A DNA stretch of 55,400 nt from an uncultured Caulobacteraceae bacterium (GCA_937967425.1 CALBST010000375.1:1-55400), one strand, 5' to 3'. Shown: positions 34,044 through 43,998, counted from the first letter of the stretch. The notes: generated from the letters alone by a model not told the origin. Program-made: numbers and translations.

Positions 34044-35348
34044 ATGCGCGAAACCGATCAACGACTACTGCTGTTCACTATTCACTATCCGTTCAGCAAC
34101 GGTGAAACGTTCCTGGAAGCGGAGCTTTCGCAGTTATCACGTTTCTTCGCACGCATCACGATAATCCCCATGGCTGGTGAGGGCCAACCTCGCGCCGTCC
34201 CTCCTAACGTCACAATTTCGCGCGCCCTTTGGACGACCGGCTTCTCTCGCTTGTGCTTCTACGCGCGTGGACTGCTTACGCCTCGTACATGGCTGCTTTT
34301 CTTCGCCGAAGCAAACCGCGCAACGGCGAGGGAGCGCCGCGTTCATCTGGCTCTGTTCTATCGCATACTGTTATGGGCGATCTATCGTGGCTCGCTCGAA
34401 GTTCATGAATGTGTGCAGGCCGCGCGCGCTTCCGGTTCCAACCACATTGCCTACGCCTACTGGGGGCAAACGAACGCTTTGGCCATACCCCTCCTAGCTA
34501 AAGCCGGAGTTCCATGTGTGGTGCGCTATCACAGCGTCGACCTCTACCTCAACGGTATGGAAACGCGCTCGTATATCCACAAGCATGCGCGATACTTCCC
34601 GTGGCGGACCGAAATAGAATCCGCCTCGAAATTGAGCCTATTCATATCTGACCATGGATTGGAATATTTCGAAAAGACATGGCCCCTGCTCCAATCGTCT
34701 TTTCACTGCGTGAATCGACTTGGTGTGCGTGATTCTGGCGGCACCCCACCTCGAAACGATGAAGAACTCCTAGTTGTCGCCAGTTGCTCAGCGCTTGTAC
34801 CTCTCAAGAGAGTACCTCTAATCGCTTCATTCGTCTGCGAGCTTGCGAAGGAGCGACGCGTTATTTGGCACCATTTTGGAGACGGCGACGACAGCGCGGT
34901 TCGATCCGCACTTGCTTCTCGCCCGGCTACCCTCTCGCCCCTTCTGCACGGTTGGGTCGATAATGAGAGTCTAAAGGCATTCTACCGAGAGAATCATGTG
35001 GACCTCTTCGTCAACTTCAGCACGCGAGAGGGCATTCCGGTGTCCATCATGGAAGCGCTCTCGTTCGACATACCAGTCCTAGCAACGGCAGTCGGCGGAA
35101 CACCAGAAGCTGTCATAAATGGCGAAAGTGGTTTGCTAATCGGAATCGAGGAACCCAACGATCCTGCCGCTCTCGCATCACGCGTAATGGCAGAACTTCC
35201 AACGACTGGCCTTATCGGCCGTTCTCACCCGCGTTTGCTATGGGAAAGAAGATTCAATGTCGTTACGAACACCAACGCGCTTATCAACTTGATGATTGGG
35301 AGGTGCATGGCTGAACGATGCGTCGAAGTTGGAGCAAGCAATCCTTGA
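34044..35348 (+). CDS. GT4-type glycosyltransferase
   Basis: The 434-residue protein has a GT-B fold pattern: N-terminal 'LLLFTIHYPFSNGETFLEAE' and the donor-binding C-terminal half with 'VVASCSALVPLKRVPLIASF', 'IWHHFGDGDDSAVRSAL', 'LHGWVDNESLKAFYRENHVD' and 'STREGIPVSIMEALSFDIPV'. The E-x7-E motif (Glu in 'REGIPVSIMEAL') marks retaining GT4 enzymes. Donor and acceptor cannot be deduced. It begins four bases after the flippase stop and overlaps the polymerase-like gene by 31 bases. Confidence 0.87.
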   Translation: MRETDQRLLLFTIHYPFSNGETFLEAELSQLSRFFARITIIPMAGEGQPRAVPPNVTISRALWTTGFSRLCFYARGLLTPRTWLLFFAEANRATARERRVHLALFYRILLWAIYRGSLEVHECVQAARASGSNHIAYAYWGQTNALAIPLLAKAGVPCVVRYHSVDLYLNGMETRSYIHKHARYFPWRTEIESASKLSLFISDHGLEYFEKTWPLLQSSFHCVNRLGVRDSGGTPPRNDEELLVVASCSALVPLKRVPLIASFVCELAKERRVIWHHFGDGDDSAVRSALASRPATLSPLLHGWVDNESLKAFYRENHVDLFVNFSTREGIPVSIMEALSFDIPVLATAVGGTPEAVINGESGLLIGIEEPNDPAALASRVMAELPTTGLIGRSHPRLLWERRFNVVTNTNALINLMIGRCMAERCVEVGASNP

Positions 35349-36532
35349 GCCCCGCCGGCATCAGCGACTTCAAGCCTAGGCTAGTTGAATGGTTCCTGTT
35401 GCTGCCCTCGTTCATTGTTGCGGCTACCCCCTTCGAAATAGCAGAGGATCCCGCGGCGGTTGGCTTCGCGACACTCGTTCGCACTATTGCTGCAGTCATA
35501 ATCCTGGTCGTCCTGGTCCTTCGTTACTCCGCATCTCTCCGATTACGCGCAACCATCCTAGCGGCCATCATTCCTGTCTATTTCCTGGCGCTCAATACAG
35601 AAGCGTTCACTTACACTGCGGTCATGGCTGCGACGACAATTGGTGCGGGCGCAATAATCACGAGCTTATCGGAGAACGCGCGACGCGCGCTTGCGTTCTG
35701 CATGGGCGGATATCTGGTCTTTCATCTGTTCGGATTGATCCTCGCCGTCGTATTGCTGGCCGCAACGGGTACGATTGTCGACCTCCACCACTTGATATTC
35801 CCAGTCAGCGTTTCCCGCGCGGGCTTGTTTATCCACCAAGTCCGGCTATCGGGCTTCCATATCGAACCAGGAACCTATGCTAACGCAACCTACTTGGTCG
35901 TTTTCGCACGAGCTCTTCTGAACTCGAAGTTGTTCGACCGCCTTGGCCTAATTGCGGTGGCAAGCACGTTGGCCACACTCTCGGCATGGGCGCTCATTGG
36001 TGCCGTCGCTTACGCGCTATCTGCTCTCATGGAGTTCATCTTCAAAACACCTAAGATCAGTTTGATGGCGCGTGTATCGGCCGTTACCGGAGCGCTCGCA
36101 GCGTACGCGTTCGTCGTTCCGAGCGCGCTCGTGACGACGAGAGATCAGTCAATTGCACGCTACTTTGAGACCCGCTTTCGGATGGATCCCTCGGGTGGAT
36201 CAATCGTCGACAAAAACCGGGCCCTTGAAGCCTGGCTACATGCGATGGAGAATTGGCCTGCTCTTGGACACCCATTGCCCCAGAGCTTTTGCGACTATTG
36301 TGCCTCCCCCCAGGATCTCGGCGCGGTCTTCAACCTTATTTACTATCTCGGGATACCCGCATCGTTTTTGATTATCGGTGTCGCTATTGCTCGGCTGACG
36401 AACATATGGGGCTTCGCATTTCTTGTCGCGGCCGCGCCCATGATCGTCTCAAAGTTCTTCTTCTACGACTTTGTCCTTTGGATGCCACTCGGCTGCATGT
36501 TGCTGGTGCGACCTCAGACCCAATGGAAGTGA
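35318..36532 (+). CDS. Wzy-like polysaccharide polymerase candidate
   Basis: The 404-residue protein has ten or more hydrophobic segments and a large periplasmic loop ('SALVTTRDQSIARYFETRFR' to 'DYCASPQDLGAVFNLIYYLG'), the layout of O-antigen polymerases. The family is poorly conserved, so the assignment rests on topology, length and its place between the flippase and glycosyltransferases. The loop's 'NKNRALEAW...WPALGHPLP'-like stretch resembles O-antigen ligase/polymerase loops ('SR...W......P..G.G'). It overlaps the upstream transferase by 31 bases, so its start could also lie slightly downstream. Confidence 0.7.
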   Translation: MRRSWSKQSLSPAGISDFKPRLVEWFLLLPSFIVAATPFEIAEDPAAVGFATLVRTIAAVIILVVLVLRYSASLRLRATILAAIIPVYFLALNTEAFTYTAVMAATTIGAGAIITSLSENARRALAFCMGGYLVFHLFGLILAVVLLAATGTIVDLHHLIFPVSVSRAGLFIHQVRLSGFHIEPGTYANATYLVVFARALLNSKLFDRLGLIAVASTLATLSAWALIGAVAYALSALMEFIFKTPKISLMARVSAVTGALAAYAFVVPSALVTTRDQSIARYFETRFRMDPSGGSIVDKNRALEAWLHAMENWPALGHPLPQSFCDYCASPQDLGAVFNLIYYLGIPASFLIIGVAIARLTNIWGFAFLVAAAPMIVSKFFFYDFVLWMPLGCMLLVRPQTQWK

Positions 36533-36638
36533 TGGCCACCTGTCTGGAGGCCTCAGCGTCGATACATCCCTCGACCCGCTACGCGACAGACCGGACTAGC
36601 GGGCGCCATTCACCAACAGCGCGCATCGGCATTAGGTA

Positions 36639-37748
36639 ATGCGAACATTACACATTGCGACATTTAATAAGGCCGAACGCAATCTGGGTGTAATGCATCA
36701 AATGCAGTGGGAGCAGGAGGCGGCGAGGCATCTGGGCATCGAATGGACCTCAGAAGTGTGGACGACAGACGCTGCTCCAGACTTCTCCGTCCACCGTCTG
36801 ATTCCGGCGCGACAAACCTCGTTTCCAATGCGTCGAGTACACTTTCATAGTCAAATTCGTAAGTCTGCATCGAATTATGATCAGATCGTCGTCCGCTACG
36901 CACCGCTCGATTTCTTTGCGCCGCTCTTACCGATCAAACTCAAACAAAAATGTTCAATCGTATTCCACACCAAGACTGGCGAATACCTGCGTAAAGCAGG
37001 TCTTCTGGGTGGCCCAATCGCAGCGCTCGACAAGGCACTCGGAGGCCACCTGATGAGGGGAGCAAATTGCCTAATTGGCGTGACGCCTGAGATCGTCTCT
37101 TACGAAAAGACGCGTCTCGGGTTCAACTCGCCCGCCATTGTCTATCCCAACGGTATCTACCTTGCTGATTGGTCGACATCCCCGACGGATCTGCGATCAG
37201 ACAAATACAAAGTTGCGTTTGTTGCCTCACATTTCTTTCCCTGGAATGGACTTGAAAAGTTGCTGGAGAGCGCGCGCGACGAGACTCCCAACTATCCGTG
37301 GGAACTGCATCTAGTTGGCTCCCACACACCGCAACAGAAGTACTTCTGTGAGCTAAACGGCCTCCAAGAAACAGTGTTCTTTCACGGTACTTTGCCAACG
37401 ACAGCGGTGAACGCACTTATCGCAAAGATGGATCTAAGTCTCGCCGCATTTGATCTCGGGCAGCTGGGATCGACAGAGGCCTGCACATTGAAAGTTCGAG
37501 AAAGCCTCGGCGCCGGCGTTCCAGTCTACTCTGGTCATCCAGACTGCGCCTTTCCTTCTGACTTCCCTTTTTATCGGGTCGGTGCGCCGAGGATCTGTGA
37601 GATCGTAGATCATGCGCGCACGATGCGAACTGTCGCCCGCAACGAAGTCCGAAGCGCATCCAGACCGTACATCGACAAAGTCGCTCTACTGCGGAACCTG
37701 TGGAGCTCATTGTCATACTCAGGCGATCGAGCGCTGTCGTACGGCTAG
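36639..37748 (+). CDS. Glycosyltransferase (GT-B fold, GT4-like)
   Basis: The 369-residue protein has 'LHIATFNKAERNLGVMHQMQ', 'FHTKTGEYLRKAGLLGGPIA', 'CLIGVTPEIVSYEKTRLGFN', then 'IVYPNGIYLADW' and 'KVAFVASHFFPWNGLEKLLE', 'ELHLVGSHTPQQK', the typical linker and donor-domain features of GT-B transferases. The E-x7-E motif is weakly represented ('STEACTLKVRESLGAGVPVY'). Donor sugar unknown. It stands 106 bp after the polymerase gene and 154 bp before the next epimerase. Confidence 0.83.
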   Translation: MRTLHIATFNKAERNLGVMHQMQWEQEAARHLGIEWTSEVWTTDAAPDFSVHRLIPARQTSFPMRRVHFHSQIRKSASNYDQIVVRYAPLDFFAPLLPIKLKQKCSIVFHTKTGEYLRKAGLLGGPIAALDKALGGHLMRGANCLIGVTPEIVSYEKTRLGFNSPAIVYPNGIYLADWSTSPTDLRSDKYKVAFVASHFFPWNGLEKLLESARDETPNYPWELHLVGSHTPQQKYFCELNGLQETVFFHGTLPTTAVNALIAKMDLSLAAFDLGQLGSTEACTLKVRESLGAGVPVYSGHPDCAFPSDFPFYRVGAPRICEIVDHARTMRTVARNEVRSASRPYIDKVALLRNLWSSLSYSGDRALSYG

Positions 37749-37902
37749 CCAGCGGCGCGGCGACCCACGATCACACATACGGCAGAAGGTCGTTAGGCCC
37801 GGAAGCGCGCCGTACGCGACGACGTATGCGGCACATCCACGACACGATTAGTCGCGTGGGCCATGCGACCCACACTCGACTTTCAACTTTGGGTAGGGCG
37901 CA

Positions 37903-38856
37903 ATGCATATCTTGGTAATCGGCGGGCTTGGATTCGTAGGCTCAAGATTGGTCCCTAACCTCGTTGCGGCGGGACATGCAGTTACTGTGCTGGACAAGAG
38001 GCAACCGCCAGCACACTCCGATCAGCGATCGATACAGGCCGACATACGTGAGCTCGATGCAATCATGCCTGCGTTTCTCGGCACAGACCTTGTCATCAAT
38101 CTAGCTGCTGAACATCAGGACAATGTGCGTCCCGTTTCGCTCTACGACGAGGTTAACGTCTTGGGCGCAAAGAACATCTGCACGGCCGCCACACGCGCCG
38201 GCGTCGAGAGGATACTCTTCACTAGTTCAGTCGCGGTATATGGCGAAAGCCAAGCACCTCTAATGGAGGACTCCCCACCGAATTTTTTCAACGATTATGG
38301 GCGGACGAAGTACGAAGCGGAGCAAATCTACCGCGCTTGGCGAAGTGAGAAGTTCGGTAGAAAGCTTTCTATCGTTCGCCCCACCGTCATTTTCGGTCCG
38401 GGCAATCGAGGGAATGTCTACAACCTTCTACATCAGATCAAATACGGCCCGTTTGTCATGATCGGGGACGGGCGCAACATCAAGTCTATTGCACACGTTG
38501 ACAATGTTGCCGCATTCCTGCTGCACTTGACCGAACTCCAAACTTCGGACGAGGTCCTACTCAATTATTCCGACACGCCTGACCTGAGCGTCAGGCAACT
38601 CGTGACGCTCTGCCTCGACAGCTTGGGACGCCCGCCGACCGCAGTACACATCCCACGCTACGCTGGAATGGCTATCGGTCACCTAAGTGATATCGCATCA
38701 AGAGCGATCGGTCGAAACCTGCCCGTTAGCGCTGTTCGTGTCCGCAAGTTCTGCACCAACTCGACAGTAGATGCAGCTAGAGCACGCGCCACAGGCTTTA
38801 GCCCCCTTGTCGACCTACGCGGGGCTCTTCGCGAAATGATCCGTGATCACGTTTAA
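37903..38856 (+). CDS. NAD-dependent epimerase/dehydratase
   Basis: The 317-residue protein is an extended SDR: 'MHILVIGGLGFVGSRLVPNL', 'DLVINLAAEHQDNVRPVSLY', 'RILFTSSVAVYGESQAPL', and 'NDYGRTKYEAEQIYRAW' with the Tyr-x3-Lys pair. 'IVRPTVIFGPGNRGNVYNLL' follows as in UDP-sugar epimerases and reductases. 'DVINLAAEHQDNVRPVS' is characteristic of a subgroup in O-antigen clusters. The reaction is not assigned. The glycosyltransferase that follows starts 31 bases after its stop, or overlaps if a GTG at 38843 is used. Confidence 0.84.
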   Translation: MHILVIGGLGFVGSRLVPNLVAAGHAVTVLDKRQPPAHSDQRSIQADIRELDAIMPAFLGTDLVINLAAEHQDNVRPVSLYDEVNVLGAKNICTAATRAGVERILFTSSVAVYGESQAPLMEDSPPNFFNDYGRTKYEAEQIYRAWRSEKFGRKLSIVRPTVIFGPGNRGNVYNLLHQIKYGPFVMIGDGRNIKSIAHVDNVAAFLLHLTELQTSDEVLLNYSDTPDLSVRQLVTLCLDSLGRPPTAVHIPRYAGMAIGHLSDIASRAIGRNLPVSAVRVRKFCTNSTVDAARARATGFSPLVDLRGALREMIRDHV

Positions 38857-38887
38857 CAGCTGTACTGCCGTCTCACCAATCGAAGAA

Positions 38888-39637
38888 ATGCCGACAAACA
38901 TTTCCGTAATTACTGTCGTCCGTAATGACCCACGGGGACTCGAACGCACCATGCGTTCTATCCAATCGCAGGATATCGCCTGTTATGAGCACCTCATCAT
39001 TGATGGGGCCTCTACAGACGATACTACAGCCATCGCCAGCTCGCTCAGTAACGCTCAAACTAGGGTGATCTCAGAACCCGACAAAGGCATTTATGACGCG
39101 ATGAACAAAGGCGCGAAGCTCGCGAGCGGGCAAGTGGTAGGATTTCTCAACGCCGGCGATTGCTACCACGATACCACGACGTTGTCCGAGATCAGCTCGC
39201 ATCTTGAAGATCCAACACTCGCTCTTGTATACGGAAACTTACGCTACTTTGATGCGACAGGCCGGACCGTACGAACCTGGCGTTCTGGTCCCTACCGCTC
39301 ATGGAAAGTGCCATTGGGTTGGGTTCCCCCTCACCCCACGGTGTACGCGCGCAAGTCGCTCTTTGATCAGATCGGTTATTTCGATGCGCAGTTCCGGAAC
39401 GCCGGTGACTATGACTGGTTGATTCGCGTGCTGAACACCGATGCGAAGCTACACTACATCGACAAATATCTCGCCAACATGGAGGCCGGGGGCATTTCTA
39501 ATGGGAGCGCGGCCGGCATCGCACTTGGCTTCCGTGAGGTGCGGAGGGCCTGGCGACGACAAGCGAAGCCGTTCGGCACTGTCGCAGCTATAGGCAAGCT
39601 CAGCTCAAAATTGATCCAACGGCTCGGGATTGCTTGA
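38888..39637 (+). CDS. Glycosyltransferase family 2
   Basis: The 249-residue protein has a GT-A fold: 'ISVITVVRNDPRGLERTMRS', 'QDIACYEHLIIDGASTDDTT', 'RVISEPDKGIYDAMNKGAKL', 'SGQVVGFLNAGDCYHD' (the D-x-D-like region) and 'GWVPPHPTVYARKSLFDQIG', 'DAQFRNAGDYDWLIRVL'. The 'EPDKGIYDAMNKG' block marks WcaA/Colanic-type family 2 transferases, often fucosyl- or galactosyltransferases. ATG 38888 (GAAGAA upstream) was chosen over a GTG at 38843 that overlaps the previous gene. Its place next to gmd/fcl would suit a fucosyltransferase, an inference. Confidence 0.88.
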   Translation: MPTNISVITVVRNDPRGLERTMRSIQSQDIACYEHLIIDGASTDDTTAIASSLSNAQTRVISEPDKGIYDAMNKGAKLASGQVVGFLNAGDCYHDTTTLSEISSHLEDPTLALVYGNLRYFDATGRTVRTWRSGPYRSWKVPLGWVPPHPTVYARKSLFDQIGYFDAQFRNAGDYDWLIRVLNTDAKLHYIDKYLANMEAGGISNGSAAGIALGFREVRRAWRRQAKPFGTVAAIGKLSSKLIQRLGIA

Positions 39638-39673
39638 GGCGACCGAAGCCACCCAACTGAAAATGAGGCTCAG

Positions 39674-40744
39674 ATGAAGTCCGCGCTCATAACAGGCGTT
39701 ACGGGCCAAGACGGCGCGTATCTGGCTCGCCTGCTTATATCCAAAGGGTATCAAGTTCACGGCGTCAAACGCCGCTCCTCTTCCTTCAACACGGATCGCG
39801 TCGATGGCATCTACGTCGACCCCCACGAAGGACCGAGCCGGTTCCGGATGCATTACGGCGACATGACGGATTCTACGAACTTGATCCGCATCATTCAGGA
39901 AACAAAGCCCGACGAGATCTACAATCTGGCGGCGCAAAGCCACGTTGGAGTCAGCTTCGAAACACCAGAATACACCGCCAACGCCGACGCTGTTGGGCCG
40001 CTGCGATTACTCGAAGCCATGCGGATATTGGGCCTAGGCAAGTCGGTGCGCTTCTATCAAGCGTCAACGTCCGAACTTTACGGCAAGGTTCAGGCTGTAC
40101 CGCAATCTGAGACGACGCCCTTCTATCCGCGCAGTCCTTATGGTGTTGCAAAGCTCTACGCCTATTGGATCACCGTGAACTATCGAGAGGCCTACGGCTT
40201 CCACGCCTCCAACGGCATTCTCTTCAACCACGAGAGCCCGATCCGGGGCGAGACGTTCGTCACCCGAAAGATTACGCGCGGCGTCGCGGCGATTGAACTT
40301 GGACTGCAACAGACCCTCTATCTCGGCAATCTCGATGCGGAACGCGATTGGGGACACGCCAAAGACTATGTCGAAGGCATGTGGCGGATACTTCAACAAC
40401 CTGAGCCTGATGATTACGTGCTGGCAACAGGCGAGAAGCATTCTGTCCGGACATTTGTCGAGCGCGCTTTTGCGGAAGTGGGCCGTACCATCAAGTGGTC
40501 CGGGTCGGGCGTGAATGAGAAAGGACGCGATGCGAAAACCAAGGAAGTCGTCGTCGCCATCGACCCGCGCTACTTCAGACCGACGGAAGTCGACCTGCTC
40601 GTCGGCGACGCCAGCAAGGCGCGTGAGAAACTCGGCTGGACTGCCACGACAACTTTCGATGACCTTGTAAAGGAGATGGTCGCTGCAGAACTCATTTCCA
40701 TGAAGAAGGAGGCGACGACCCGAGATCGGATCGTCCTGGACTAA
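39674..40744 (+). CDS. gmd: GDP-mannose 4,6-dehydratase
   Basis: The 356-residue protein has the Gmd signature: '[20 protein letters not shown]', '[18 protein letters not shown]', '[20 protein letters not shown]', '[19 protein letters not shown]' and '[18 protein letters not shown]' with the Thr/Glu/Tyr/Lys catalytic set, then '[20 protein letters not shown]'. It converts GDP-D-mannose to GDP-4-keto-6-deoxymannose. Fcl follows four bases downstream, so the product is GDP-L-fucose. A mannose-1-phosphate guanylyltransferase fusion gene ends the cluster and supplies GDP-mannose. Confidence 0.96.
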   Translation: MKSALITGVTGQDGAYLARLLISKGYQVHGVKRRSSSFNTDRVDGIYVDPHEGPSRFRMHYGDMTDSTNLIRIIQETKPDEIYNLAAQSHVGVSFETPEYTANADAVGPLRLLEAMRILGLGKSVRFYQASTSELYGKVQAVPQSETTPFYPRSPYGVAKLYAYWITVNYREAYGFHASNGILFNHESPIRGETFVTRKITRGVAAIELGLQQTLYLGNLDAERDWGHAKDYVEGMWRILQQPEPDDYVLATGEKHSVRTFVERAFAEVGRTIKWSGSGVNEKGRDAKTKEVVVAIDPRYFRPTEVDLLVGDASKAREKLGWTATTTFDDLVKEMVAAELISMKKEATTRDRIVLD

Positions 40745-40747
40745 GCA

Positions 40748-41686
40748 ATGCGTCCCTACTCCCTCTCACAGAAACGCGTCTTCGTCGCAGGCCATCGTGG
40801 GATGGTCGGGTCTGCCATCGTCCGCCGGCTACAGTCGGAAAATTGTGAGGTCGTGACCGCCCCCCGCGACCAGCTCGACCTTCGAGACGCCGCCGCCGTC
40901 AAAGCATTCATGATAGAGGAACGACCGGATGCGGTCTTCCTCGCGGCCGCCAAGGTCGGCGGCATTCTCGCAAACAGTCAGTATCCAGTTGATTTTTTGC
41001 TTGAGAACCTCGAAATCGAGATCGCGGTCATCAAAGCGGCGTTCGAGACTAAGGTGGAGAAACTTCTCTTCCTTGGTTCAACCTGTATCTACCCGAAGCT
41101 CGCGCCACAACCGATCCCCGAGAGCGCCCTCCTCACCGGCGCGCTTGAACCAACAAACGAATGGTACGCGCTCGCAAAAATTGCTGGCTTGAAACTCGCG
41201 CAAGCTTATCGCCAACAACACGGCTGCGACTTCATCAGCGCGATGCCAACAAACCTCTATGGGCCGGGCGACAATTACGATTTGGCCTCAAGCCACGTTC
41301 TCCCCGCGTTGATCGCAAAGGCGCACACGGCAAAGGTCACCAGAGCGCCGTCCTTGGTCATTTGGGGGTCCGGGTCACCACGCCGCGAGTTCCTTCATAG
41401 CGACGACTGCGCCGACGCACTCGTTTTCCTGATGAAGAATTATTCCGACGCTGAACACGTCAACATTGGCGTCGGCAAAGACATCGCAATCCTCGAACTT
41501 GCCGAGTTGGTGGCAAGGATTGTGGGCTATGGCGGCCCAATCGAACGCGATCTCTCCAAGCCCGACGGTACGCCACGCAAGCTCGTCGACGTCTGCCGCA
41601 TTAATGCACTCGGCTGGACCGCACGCATTTGGCTCGAGGACGGCATTGCTGCGGCATACGAAGACTACTTAACCACCCTCAACTAG
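40748..41686 (+). CDS. fcl: GDP-L-fucose synthase
   Basis: The 312-residue protein is an extended SDR with 'RVFVAGHRGMVGSAIVRRLQ', 'DAVFLAAAKVGGILANSQYP', 'LLFLGSTCIYPKLAPQPIPE', 'NEWYALAKIAGLKLAQAYRQ' (Tyr-x3-Lys) and 'NLYGPGDNYDLASSHVLPAL', the full Fcl/WcaG pattern. It epimerises and reduces GDP-4-keto-6-deoxymannose to GDP-L-fucose with NADPH. It follows gmd directly and precedes the ManC fusion by six bases, so the three form one operon. Confidence 0.95.
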   Translation: MRPYSLSQKRVFVAGHRGMVGSAIVRRLQSENCEVVTAPRDQLDLRDAAAVKAFMIEERPDAVFLAAAKVGGILANSQYPVDFLLENLEIEIAVIKAAFETKVEKLLFLGSTCIYPKLAPQPIPESALLTGALEPTNEWYALAKIAGLKLAQAYRQQHGCDFISAMPTNLYGPGDNYDLASSHVLPALIAKAHTAKVTRAPSLVIWGSGSPRREFLHSDDCADALVFLMKNYSDAEHVNIGVGKDIAILELAELVARIVGYGGPIERDLSKPDGTPRKLVDVCRINALGWTARIWLEDGIAAAYEDYLTTLN

Positions 41687-41692
41687 CTTCTT

Positions 41693-43921
41693 TTGTCTCT
41701 CTACCCCGTAATCATGTGCGGCGGCGCGGGAACGCGCCTATGGCCTGCATCCCGCGATTGGCGACCGAAGACCTTTGTCGCCTTCAACGGCAGATATTCG
41801 CTTTTCCAGGAGACTGCCCTTCGTGTTGCGACGCTCGCGCGTGATAATCTCATCATCGTCGCTGGCGCCGCACACGCTGGCATCATTACAAAGCAACTCG
41901 CAGAACTGAATCTCAGTGCAGCGTTGTTGCTTGAGCCCATGGGCCGCGACTCCGCCCCGGCGATGGCCGCCGCGTGTGCCTGGATCGCCGAGCGCGACCC
42001 CGATGGCGTCGCCGTTATTGTCGCCGCTGATCACCAAATAGACGACGCGTCGGCTTTTTGCTCGGCGGCGAGCGACGCCACAAGCGCGGCGCGCGACGGT
42101 CATATCGTCACGATGGGCATTGTCCCGACCTCGCCCTCGACGGCCTACGGTTACATATCGCCCGAAGGTCCGATTGGCGGGGTCCGTGAAGTTAAGGCGT
42201 TCGTAGAAAAGCCGACACTTGCGAAAGCGAAATCGTACCTAGCGAAGGGCTATCTTTGGAATAGCGGCAACTTTGTCGTTTCCGCAAAGACGTTGCTCAC
42301 TGAGCTCGACAAGCACGCCCCGGATGTCTCAAGCGCCGCTCGCCAAGCTGTGGCGGAAGCTCACGTTCTGGGCGGCGACCATCATCTGAGTGATGTCTTC
42401 TGCGCGGCGCCGAAGATCTCGATCGACTACGCGCTGATGGAGAAGACCGATCGCGCGGCGGTCCTGCCCGTCGCGTTCCCCTGGTCAGATCTCGGCGCCT
42501 GGGATGCTATCTGGCAGGCCCGCAAGAAGAACGCAGATGGCAACGTGGCTGACGGCGACGCCTGCTTCGTTGACAGCAAGAATAGCTTCGTGCGCGCTCC
42601 GGCGGGGACACAAGTCAGTCTGGTCGGCGCACATAACATCGCCGTCGTCGTTGATGAGGGACAAGTCCTCGTTTGCGAAATGGGCGCAAGCCAAAAAGTG
42701 AAGCAAGTCGTCGAGCGACTAAAGGCCGACAGACGAGATCGGCTGAAGCCGGCGGCGCCGTTCAACGATCTCGAAGGCGCAGCTCAATGGTTCGAGCGCT
42801 GGCTGCGAACGAGTGCACTGCCGCTTTGGTGGAGCGTCGGCGCCGATCACGATCGCGGTGGCTTCCATGAAGCACTCACCCCAGAGGGCGAGCCTCTTGA
42901 TCACCCGCGGCGGATGCGCGTCCAGGCTAGGCAGACCTACGTCTATGGTCGCGCAAGTCGCATGTGCTGGCACGGGCCCTGGCGCGCCGCCGCCTGGCAC
43001 GGGCTGGACTACCTGCGCGCCAAGTATCGCCGTAGCGATGGCCTCTACCTCACATTGGTCTGTCCTGATGGCGCCCCGCTCGATGACACCGCAATGGTCT
43101 ATGATCAGGCCTTCGCGTTACTTGCGATGGCCGAGCTCCATCACACTAACCGCGATGCCGACGATCTACCTGGCGAAGCGCTCGATCTCTTAAAGGCGCT
43201 TCAAACACGACGGCACGACCAAGGCGGGTTTTGCGAGTCGCCCCCACACCCATTTCAAGCCAATGCCCACATGCACCTGTTCGAAGCTGCCCAAGCTTGG
43301 ATGGCCGCAGGGGGCGGATCACAATGGGAAGAGCTAGCCGCCGAGATCGTCGATCTGGCGCTCACTCGCTTCATCGACCCGGAAACCGGCGTCATCTGGG
43401 AGTTCTTTGACGCAAACTGGTCACCTGAGGCGGCTCAAGACCACCACCGCTTCGAACCCGGCCACCAGTTTGAGTGGGCTACCCTTCTTGAGGCATGGGG
43501 CCAACGCCAAAATCATGCGCCAGCGCGCAAGGCCGCAATCCAATTGTTCTCCGCGGGTTTGCGTGGCGTCGACATGACACGCGGCGTCGCCGTCGATGCG
43601 TTGTCGGACGTCACGACGGCGCGCGAAGCAAACGCGCGCCTATGGCCTCAGACCGAATATCTGAAAGCAGCGCTGACGTTTAAGGCTCACATCGGCGAAG
43701 AACCCGCGCTCGCCGCCGCACGCGCACTCGCCGCCTACCTTCAAACGCCTGCTGCTGGCGTTTGGCGTGACAAGCTGAGGCCCGATGGCGCCTTCGTGGA
43801 TGAGCCAGCGCCGGCGAGTTCGCTCTACCACATCACCGGCGCTGTCGCGGCGCTGAGTGCGTATCGCGCCAACGACGAAGCCGCGGCGAAGCCTAATGAT
43901 CCGCCGAAGCAGAGACGCTAG
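41693..43921 (+). CDS. manC: Mannose-1-phosphate guanylyltransferase fused to AGE-type sugar isomerase
   Basis: The 742-residue protein has two parts. Residues 1-345 are a ManC-type nucleotidyltransferase ('PVIMCGGAGTRLWPASR', 'FVEKPTLAKAKSYLAKGYLW', 'NSGNFVV', 'AFPWSDLGAWDAIWQ') that makes GDP-mannose. Residues 355-730 belong to the N-acylglucosamine 2-epimerase (AGE)/mannose isomerase fold: 'RRMRVQARQTYVYGRASRMC', 'ANAHMHLFEAAQAWMAAGGG', 'HRFEPGHQFEWATLLEAWGQ'. The second half may act as a phosphomannose isomerase, in place of the usual cupin PMI domain. The TTG start at 41693 is supported by position 'MSLYPVIMCGG' and the short gap to fcl. A strong terminator lies 38 bp after the stop. Confidence 0.9.
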   Translation: MSLYPVIMCGGAGTRLWPASRDWRPKTFVAFNGRYSLFQETALRVATLARDNLIIVAGAAHAGIITKQLAELNLSAALLLEPMGRDSAPAMAAACAWIAERDPDGVAVIVAADHQIDDASAFCSAASDATSAARDGHIVTMGIVPTSPSTAYGYISPEGPIGGVREVKAFVEKPTLAKAKSYLAKGYLWNSGNFVVSAKTLLTELDKHAPDVSSAARQAVAEAHVLGGDHHLSDVFCAAPKISIDYALMEKTDRAAVLPVAFPWSDLGAWDAIWQARKKNADGNVADGDACFVDSKNSFVRAPAGTQVSLVGAHNIAVVVDEGQVLVCEMGASQKVKQVVERLKADRRDRLKPAAPFNDLEGAAQWFERWLRTSALPLWWSVGADHDRGGFHEALTPEGEPLDHPRRMRVQARQTYVYGRASRMCWHGPWRAAAWHGLDYLRAKYRRSDGLYLTLVCPDGAPLDDTAMVYDQAFALLAMAELHHTNRDADDLPGEALDLLKALQTRRHDQGGFCESPPHPFQANAHMHLFEAAQAWMAAGGGSQWEELAAEIVDLALTRFIDPETGVIWEFFDANWSPEAAQDHHRFEPGHQFEWATLLEAWGQRQNHAPARKAAIQLFSAGLRGVDMTRGVAVDALSDVTTAREANARLWPQTEYLKAALTFKAHIGEEPALAAARALAAYLQTPAAGVWRDKLRPDGAFVDEPAPASSLYHITGAVAALSAYRANDEAAAKPNDPPKQRR

Positions 43922-43958
43922 ATTCGTCTTAGCTGCTTGACAGTGAGCGCGTCGCACA

Positions 43959-43998
43959 AAGGGCCCAGCGAAAGCTGGGTCCTTCAGTTTGTTTGTTC
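43959..43998 (+). terminator. Rho-independent terminator after polysaccharide operon
   Basis: AAGGGCCCAGC (43959-43969) pairs with GCTGGGTCCTT (43974-43984) at 10 of 11 positions, with a GAAA loop and a downstream T-rich stretch (CAGTTTGTTTGTTC). This is the best terminator in the window and closes the cluster. Confidence 0.8.

Noticed and set aside
34044..35348. Possible second flippase or ligase in the glycosyltransferase region
   Set aside because: The sequence has a clear GT-B donor domain and no membrane segments.
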